From: UBA10324 sp038326325
GTDB taxonomy: Bacteria > Bacteroidota > Bacteroidia > Chitinophagales > UBA10324
Reading direction: 5' to 3'
NCBI GenBank assembly: GCA_038326325.1
Contig: JBBQJW010000004.1
Location: forward strand, 124,001 to 188,000
Length of the DNA stretch: 64,000 bases
In this document: positions 60,058-64,000 of the stretch, piece by piece
Numbering within the stretch: the stretch's first letter is position 1
How the letters are laid out: each line of letters starts with the position of its first letter
Notes under the pieces: model-generated
Seen by the model: the letters and a program-made list of their open reading frames with translations, nothing else
Databases searched by the model: none
Told to the model about the DNA's origin: nothing
Program-made: the position numbers and the translations under genes

Positions 60058-60091
60058 TGTATTACAATCAAATGTAATGGTTGTATTACAA
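60058..60091 (-). promoter_or_regulatory. Operator-like repeat cluster at the dinB promoter
   Basis: TGTATTACAA occurs at 60058-60067 and again at 60082-60091. Between them ATTACA (60061-60066) and TGTAAT (60073-60078) form a perfect inverted repeat with a 6-nt spacer. On the minus strand a TACATTTG -7 box (60076-60069) lies inside this cluster, so a bound protein would block transcription of the polymerase operon. A damage-responsive repressor is a reasonable guess. Confidence 0.6.
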
Positions 60092-60253
60092 ATAAAAAAT
60101 AAAGTTTCATGAAGACTGTAAATCGTTAAACAGTTTTTTTACAAACTGATTTTAGCTGTTAGCCGTTAAATTATTTTTTTTCAATTTCATTCTGCAAATT
60201 CGTCCGCCGATAGCGGCACAGTTTTTTCTAACTACCGAATTAAATTTCCATTC

Positions 60254-60760
60254 ATGAAAAGAATTTCAATTTTATTTTTTGTTCTGATTTCAGTTTCTTC
60301 ATTTTCTCAGGCGCAACAGATTATTACTGGAGTGAAAAATTTCACCATACTAAAAAAGGGAAGTTCGGCTCTGCCGCAAACGAAGTTTAAGACCGGCGAA
60401 TTGGTGATGATGAAAAACGAAGATGGCGCCATGCATTTCGACATGGTGAAAAACGGAAAGACTACTCCGCTGATTGATGGTTGCGCTGATTGTGTTTTCG
60501 GGCAATCGGCTGAGGCGGATATTAACGGTGATGGGAAAACAGAAGTTTTAATTGGCACTCGTTTAACTCCTGAAACTTTTGAAGTGAAGATTTATTATAA
60601 GGAGGAGTTTGATGTTGAGTATAAACTTTTCGCCACCATAAGCGGACAGGATCACTGTGAATTTCCAGGTGATAACACTGTTAAGATTTATACCACTGAT
60701 TTAAAAGTGGCGCATCTGAAATTTAAAGCGGATGGCAGCTGGGTGGTGCTGGAGAATTAG
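60254..60760 (+). CDS. Secreted protein of unknown function
   Basis: This 168-residue protein has a signal peptide (cleavage near SQAQQ, residue 20). The mature protein contains one FG-GAP-like Ca2+-binding segment (ADINGDGKTEVLIGT, about 95-109) and two cysteines close together (GCADC). I recognise no family. It is divergent from dinB, with a 221-bp gap holding the operator cluster. Confidence 0.65.
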   Translation: MKRISILFFVLISVSSFSQAQQIITGVKNFTILKKGSSALPQTKFKTGELVMMKNEDGAMHFDMVKNGKTTPLIDGCADCVFGQSAEADINGDGKTEVLIGTRLTPETFEVKIYYKEEFDVEYKLFATISGQDHCEFPGDNTVKIYTTDLKVAHLKFKADGSWVVLEN

Positions 60761-60775
60761 TGAATGGCGAATTCT

Positions 60776-61362
60776 TCGACAAGCTCAGAATGACAGCGGA
60801 ATAATTTTAATTGTTAATTGTTAATTGTTAATGGTGGATTTTAATTCTTCTAATTTCTTATCTTAATCTATTCATGCTGCGGATGAGTTCTTCATCGCTG
60901 CGAATGTTTTTTATTGCGAGGAATTTGAAAATGATAATGAGTATTGGAAGTATGGTTCCAATCTGAATTCCTGAGGCGAAATTTCCGATTTCATTTTCCT
61001 GAAGAAATATCGCGAAGAAGGTTAGCGCATAAGCCGCTGTTATAAATATTGAAATGTTACAGAAACGGATTTGCGTTTTTCTTCTTTTATAAAAAAAGAT
61101 GCTGATAATTTGAAACAGCCCGAGAATAGTCGCGATTAATAATAAATATAAATGTGTGGCGGCGCCGAGTGAATCCAATCCCGTGCTTTCGGTTCCTTTC
61201 CAAATTGGAAAATAGAACATGAGTCCTGTACAGAGTAACGCCGCTGTTAAGTAAAGTGTTTGAATTCGCTGGAGCATGAGGGCAAATTTAAGTTGGCAAT
61301 TGGCAGTTTGCAATTTGCTGTTATTTAGGGTGAGATAATGCTTCGACAACCTCAGCATGACA
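60776..61362 (+). repeat. Two copies of a short dispersed repeat
   Basis: TTCGACAAGCTCAGAATGACA at 60776-60796 and a variant (three changes) at 61342-61362 lie in the same orientation on both sides of the DUF4293 gene. This motif family is widespread in intergenic DNA of Bacteroidota. The stretch 60800-60840 also holds three tandem TTGTTAA units. Confidence 0.7.
60858..61277 (-). CDS. DUF4293 membrane protein
   Basis: This 139-residue protein has four TM segments and the DUF4293 opening MLQRIQTLYLTAALLCTGLMFYFPIWK. It ends in a charged segment with RSDEELIRSMNRLR. I start at 61277 because the upstream extension to 61358 runs over a dispersed repeat. The function is unknown. It is common in Bacteroidota. 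Confidence 0.82.
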   Translation of the reverse strand: MLQRIQTLYLTAALLCTGLMFYFPIWKGTESTGLDSLGAATHLYLLLIATILGLFQIISIFFYKRRKTQIRFCNISIFITAAYALTFFAIFLQENEIGNFASGIQIGTILPILIIIFKFLAIKNIRSDEELIRSMNRLR

Positions 61363-61430
61363 TGTTAAAACTGTAAACTAAATTCTTTCAACAAAAAGAG
61401 AGGTGCAAATAAAACTTCCACTTACATTTT

Positions 61431-61438
61431 TACATTTG
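61431..61438 (+). promoter_or_regulatory. -7 element of metK
   Basis: TACATTTG is an exact TAnnTTTG match, 26 bp before the metK ATG. No matching TTG was seen at -33. Confidence 0.45.
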
Positions 61439-61464
61439 CGCACTCTAAAACAAAACCCTTTTCA

Positions 61465-62721
61465 ATGGCATATTTATTTACTTCGGAATCCGTTTCAGAA
61501 GGTCACCCCGATAAAGTGGCTGATCAGATTTCTGATGCGTTAATTGATAATTTTCTTGCATGGGATCCATCGTCAAAAGTTGCTTGCGAAACACTTGTAA
61601 CAACCGGACAGGTTGTGCTTGCAGGTGAAGTGAAATCGAAAACTTACCTCGATGTGCAGAAGATTGCACGCGATGTAATTGTGCGAATTGGTTACACTAA
61701 GAGCGAATACATGTTCGAAGCGAACTCTTGCGGAATACTTTCGGCGATACACGAACAAAGCGCTGACATCAATCGTGGTGTCGAGCGCAAAAATAAAATG
61801 GATCAGGGCGCTGGTGATCAGGGAATGATGTTCGGATATGCTTCGAACGAAACGGATGATTACATGCCGCTCGCATTAGACCTTGCTCATAAATTATTAA
61901 TTGAGCTTGCGGTGATTCGCCGTGAGGATAAGGAAATAAAATATTTGCGCCCCGATGCAAAATCACAAGTAACTCTTGAGTACAGCGATAATCATAAACC
62001 TGTTCGCATAGATGCGATTGTGATAAGCACGCAGCACGACGATTTTGATAAGAACGATGTAAAGATGCTTGCGAAAATTAAGAAGGATATCATTGAGATT
62101 CTGATTCCGCGTGTGATGAAGAAGTATCCGAAGTACAAGCATTTTTTCAATGATAAAATTCAGTATCACATTAACCCGACCGGTAAGTTTGTGATCGGTG
62201 GTCCGCATGGCGACACAGGTGTAACAGGCAGAAAAATTATTGTTGACACTTACGGCGGAAAAGGTGCGCACGGTGGCGGCGCTTTCTCAGGTAAAGATCC
62301 TTCGAAGGTGGATCGCAGTGCTGCTTATGCTGTTCGTCACATTGCAAAAAATATGGTAGCTGCCGGAGTGTGCGATGAAATATTGGTTCAGGTTTCTTAT
62401 GCAATTGGTGTTGCGAAGCCTATGGGAATTTTTGTGGATACTTATGGAACTGCAAAAGTGAAAATGAACGATAGCGAAATCAGCCGCATAGTTGAAAGCA
62501 TTTTCGATTTGCGCCCTTATGCGATTGAAACAAGATTGAAATTGCGCAATCCTATTTATTCCGAAACTGCAAGCTACGGTCACATGGGTCGTAAGAACGA
62601 AGTGGTAACTAAAACTTTTGATCAACCTGATGGCAGAAAGAAAACCATGAAAGTTGAGCTCTTCACATGGGAGAAATTGGATTATGTGGCTAAAGTGAAA
62701 AAAGCTTTTAAAATTAAATAA
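61465..62721 (+). CDS. metK: S-adenosylmethionine synthase
   Basis: This 418-residue enzyme makes SAM from methionine and ATP. The signatures are clear: SVSEGHPDKVADQISDALID at the N-terminus, GAGDQGMMFGYASNETDDYMPLA (ATP loop), GPHGDTGVTGRKIIVDTYGG and GGGAFSGKDPSKVDRSAAY (P-loop). Length and domain order are typical. A TACATTTG promoter box precedes it and a terminator follows. Confidence 0.97.
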   Translation: MAYLFTSESVSEGHPDKVADQISDALIDNFLAWDPSSKVACETLVTTGQVVLAGEVKSKTYLDVQKIARDVIVRIGYTKSEYMFEANSCGILSAIHEQSADINRGVERKNKMDQGAGDQGMMFGYASNETDDYMPLALDLAHKLLIELAVIRREDKEIKYLRPDAKSQVTLEYSDNHKPVRIDAIVISTQHDDFDKNDVKMLAKIKKDIIEILIPRVMKKYPKYKHFFNDKIQYHINPTGKFVIGGPHGDTGVTGRKIIVDTYGGKGAHGGGAFSGKDPSKVDRSAAYAVRHIAKNMVAAGVCDEILVQVSYAIGVAKPMGIFVDTYGTAKVKMNDSEISRIVESIFDLRPYAIETRLKLRNPIYSETASYGHMGRKNEVVTKTFDQPDGRKKTMKVELFTWEKLDYVAKVKKAFKIK

Positions 62722-62763
62722 GCAATTAGAAGTTAGCTTTTAGCAATTAGCAAAGTCATATGA

Positions 62764-62796
62764 GAAAAGCCATTCCACAATGAGTGGCTTTTTTAT
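62764..62796 (+). terminator. Rho-independent terminator of metK
   Basis: AAAGCCA (62766-62772) pairs with TGGCTTT (62785-62791), followed by T residues, 45-70 bp after the metK stop. Confidence 0.85.
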
Positions 62797-62856
62797 TTCT
62801 GAGTGAAAATAATTTTTAGCTGAACTGTTCGTTATTGTTTTCAATAAGTTCATTGT

Positions 62857-63618
62857 ATGAAAAAGATTTTATCCATCGCGGCAATTTTGCTGATGGAAAT
62901 TGTGGGTGTAACAGTACATGCGCAGCAACTGGCGCGCATTGCCGGTGAAGGAAGCTATCTCAACATTCGCAAGCTACCCGGCAGTGACTCGAAAATCATA
63001 GGCACTTTTAAGGCGGGTGAATTATTTTATGTGGAAGCCGAAGAAGATTCGTGGCGAAAGGCGACAGGCATTTATAATAAAGAAGGTTTTGTTTACAGCC
63101 CGCGAATTGAGTTGATTGATTCGTTGCCCGATGCGCAACTCAGAAATCTTTTCAATCATGTTTTTGAAAATGAAAAGCTGATAGCGGAGAATTACACTCG
63201 GTCGCTGATGAAATATAATTTCGATAAAAAGAAATTTAACAACCGCGCCGACAGCATTGATAGTTTTAAAGCTGGAGTGTTACATGACAAGTATAGCGAC
63301 GAAAAATATTCGCCGCTTGTTGAGTTGTATCCCGATTTTTTTCGTCGCACCGCTGATACTGTTACGCTCAAAAACCTGTTCGCCGCCTGCCGGGCTGATA
63401 TTGGCTCGGCGAATGAAGCGCCCGACTGGTGCCTCGGTAATTGTTTTATCTGTAACAGTGCGCTTATGAAGCAACTGATGGCGCGTCTCCCTTCCGAGCA
63501 ACGAAAAAATATTGAAGGTCGAATTGAATTCGGTTTGTATAATGTGTATGATGCAGATATTGACTCAACTGATACTAATGTTGAGTTTGATGCTTTGCTT
63601 TTGGAATTGGATAAATAA
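62857..63618 (+). CDS. Secreted SH3-domain protein
   Basis: This 253-residue protein has a signal peptide (cleavage near VHAQQ, residue 23) and an N-terminal bacterial SH3 domain (about 25-90: LNIRKLPGSDSKIIGTFKAGELFYVEAEE). The rest is helical. Four cysteines cluster around residues 185-200 (CRADIG...WCLGNCFICNSA), possibly forming disulfides or binding metal. The function is unknown; SH3 modules of this kind often bind peptidoglycan. Confidence 0.75.
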   Translation: MKKILSIAAILLMEIVGVTVHAQQLARIAGEGSYLNIRKLPGSDSKIIGTFKAGELFYVEAEEDSWRKATGIYNKEGFVYSPRIELIDSLPDAQLRNLFNHVFENEKLIAENYTRSLMKYNFDKKKFNNRADSIDSFKAGVLHDKYSDEKYSPLVELYPDFFRRTADTVTLKNLFAACRADIGSANEAPDWCLGNCFICNSALMKQLMARLPSEQRKNIEGRIEFGLYNVYDADIDSTDTNVEFDALLLELDK

Positions 63619-63668
63619 AATTTACCGCAGAGGCACGGAGAAAATAGAGTTGTTTATTCCATGAATCT

Positions 63669-63787
63669 TTATTCTTTAATAAGCCGCCTGACTTCCATGC
63701 TTCCATTATTGAAATGGATTTTGATGAAGTAAATACCTGAGTAAGTATTAAGATTTGAAAGCCCAGAGATTTTTTCTTTTCAAAAAT
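63669..63787 (-). pseudogene. Orphan T9SS type A sorting-domain stub
   Basis: On the minus strand, ending at the TAA at 63669-63671, the frame reads KISGLSNLNTYSGIYFIKI, then HFNNGSMEVRRLIKE and stop: a T9SS sorting-domain end. A stop lies directly upstream, and a shift in an A-run would restore the preceding TVFIFEK, suggesting a frameshifted remnant. Further intergenic material (63800-63845) has TTGGCAGTTTG-like repeats. Confidence 0.7.
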
Positions 63788-63845
63788 AAAAACAGTTGGC
63801 AGAATACAACGCAGCCAATTGCCAATTGTAAACTGCCAACTAAAA

Positions 63846-64000
63846 TTACCTCGCGAAATTGACAGCGCGTTTTTCGCGGATGACGGTGACTTTGATTTGA
63901 CCGGGGTAGGTCATTTCTTTTTCAATCTTTTGTGCCATTGTGAATGATAGTTCTTCGGCGGCTTTGTCTTGTATTTTATCGGCTTCGACAATCACGCGCA
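63846..64000 (-). CDS. rny: Ribonuclease Y (3' end, partial)
   Basis: The minus strand ends with about 50 codons reading RVIVEADKIQDKAAEEL, then SFTMAQKIEKEMTYPG and QIKVTVIREKRAVNFAR, then TAA at 63848-63846. This is the conserved C-terminus of the membrane-bound endonuclease RNase Y. The gene continues beyond the right edge, so its KH and HD domains are not in view. Confidence 0.9.
   Translation of the reverse strand, partial: RVIVEADKIQDKAAEELSFTMAQKIEKEMTYPGQIKVTVIREKRAVNFAR

Noticed and set aside
60001..60110. Longer dinB start at 60110
   Set aside because: The extension would cover the -7 box and operator repeats and lacks similarity to DinB N-termini.

Overview
The window is a chromosomal segment of a low-GC member of the Bacteroidota. 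Several things point there independently: type IX secretion system (T9SS) cargo with C-terminal sorting domains, the T9SS regulator PorX, a TonB-dependent receptor with a CarboxypepD_reg N-terminus, an OmpA-type protein with thrombospondin type-3 repeats, and many families typical of the phylum (DUF4296, DUF3098, DUF4293, DUF1573, DUF4369-thioredoxin). Promoters are of the TTG / TAnnTTTG type and the 16S/23S sequences fit. I cannot name a genus. The region is mostly housekeeping, with no prophage, CRISPR array or classical insertion sequence.

Layout. 1-9.7 kb: 3-oxoacid CoA-transferase A, a DUF4296 lipoprotein, YggS, a secreted protein, an Mg2+ P-type ATPase, HMG-CoA lyase and a large protein with a GNAT-like segment. 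9.7-15.3 kb: a T9SS-exported protein flanked by two orphan sorting-domain stubs, then gcvP. 15.4-22.4 kb: a J-domain membrane protein, a CarboxypepD_reg protein, the minus-strand cluster polX, DUF1573, ubiA/mqnP, ruvX, def, and porX. 22.5-30.1 kb: HD phosphohydrolase, gatB, two tandem TlpA-like thioredoxins, a small lipoprotein, a PEGA-like protein and purM. 30.2-35.6 kb: leuS carrying an in-frame DUF559 nuclease insertion, then ftsX and DUF3098. 35.6-43.7 kb: envelope proteins (TPR, TonB receptor, DUF5723-TSP3-OmpA, T9SS adhesin) and a trans-sulfuration enzyme. 43.8-49.8 kb: serC and serA-DUF1015, separated by an opposing DUF1800-DUF1501 pair. 49.8-55.2 kb: a complete rRNA operon (16S, tRNA-Ile, tRNA-Ala, 23S, 5S) with tandem promoters, boxA-like sites, processing stalks and terminator. 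55.3-60.1 kb: a two-gene translesion-synthesis operon in which a DinB polymerase is fused to a 2H phosphoesterase domain and followed by a DnaE-like polymerase, behind an operator-like repeat cluster. 60.2-64 kb: small secreted proteins, DUF4293, metK and the 3' end of ribonuclease Y.

The main things to look at twice are: (1) a dispersed heptamer, TGTAACA/TGTTACA, found about 99 times by eye where roughly a dozen are expected, evenly split between strands, GC-flanked, used in every permitted reading frame and absent from the rRNA operon; (2) the 465-bp, inverted-repeat-bounded, in-frame DUF559 nuclease element inside leuS; (3) the DinB-2H phosphoesterase fusion next to a DnaE-like polymerase with a degenerate PHP site; (4) a PolX whose polymerase catalytic residues look lost while its PHP nuclease site is kept; and (5) three orphan T9SS sorting-domain stubs.
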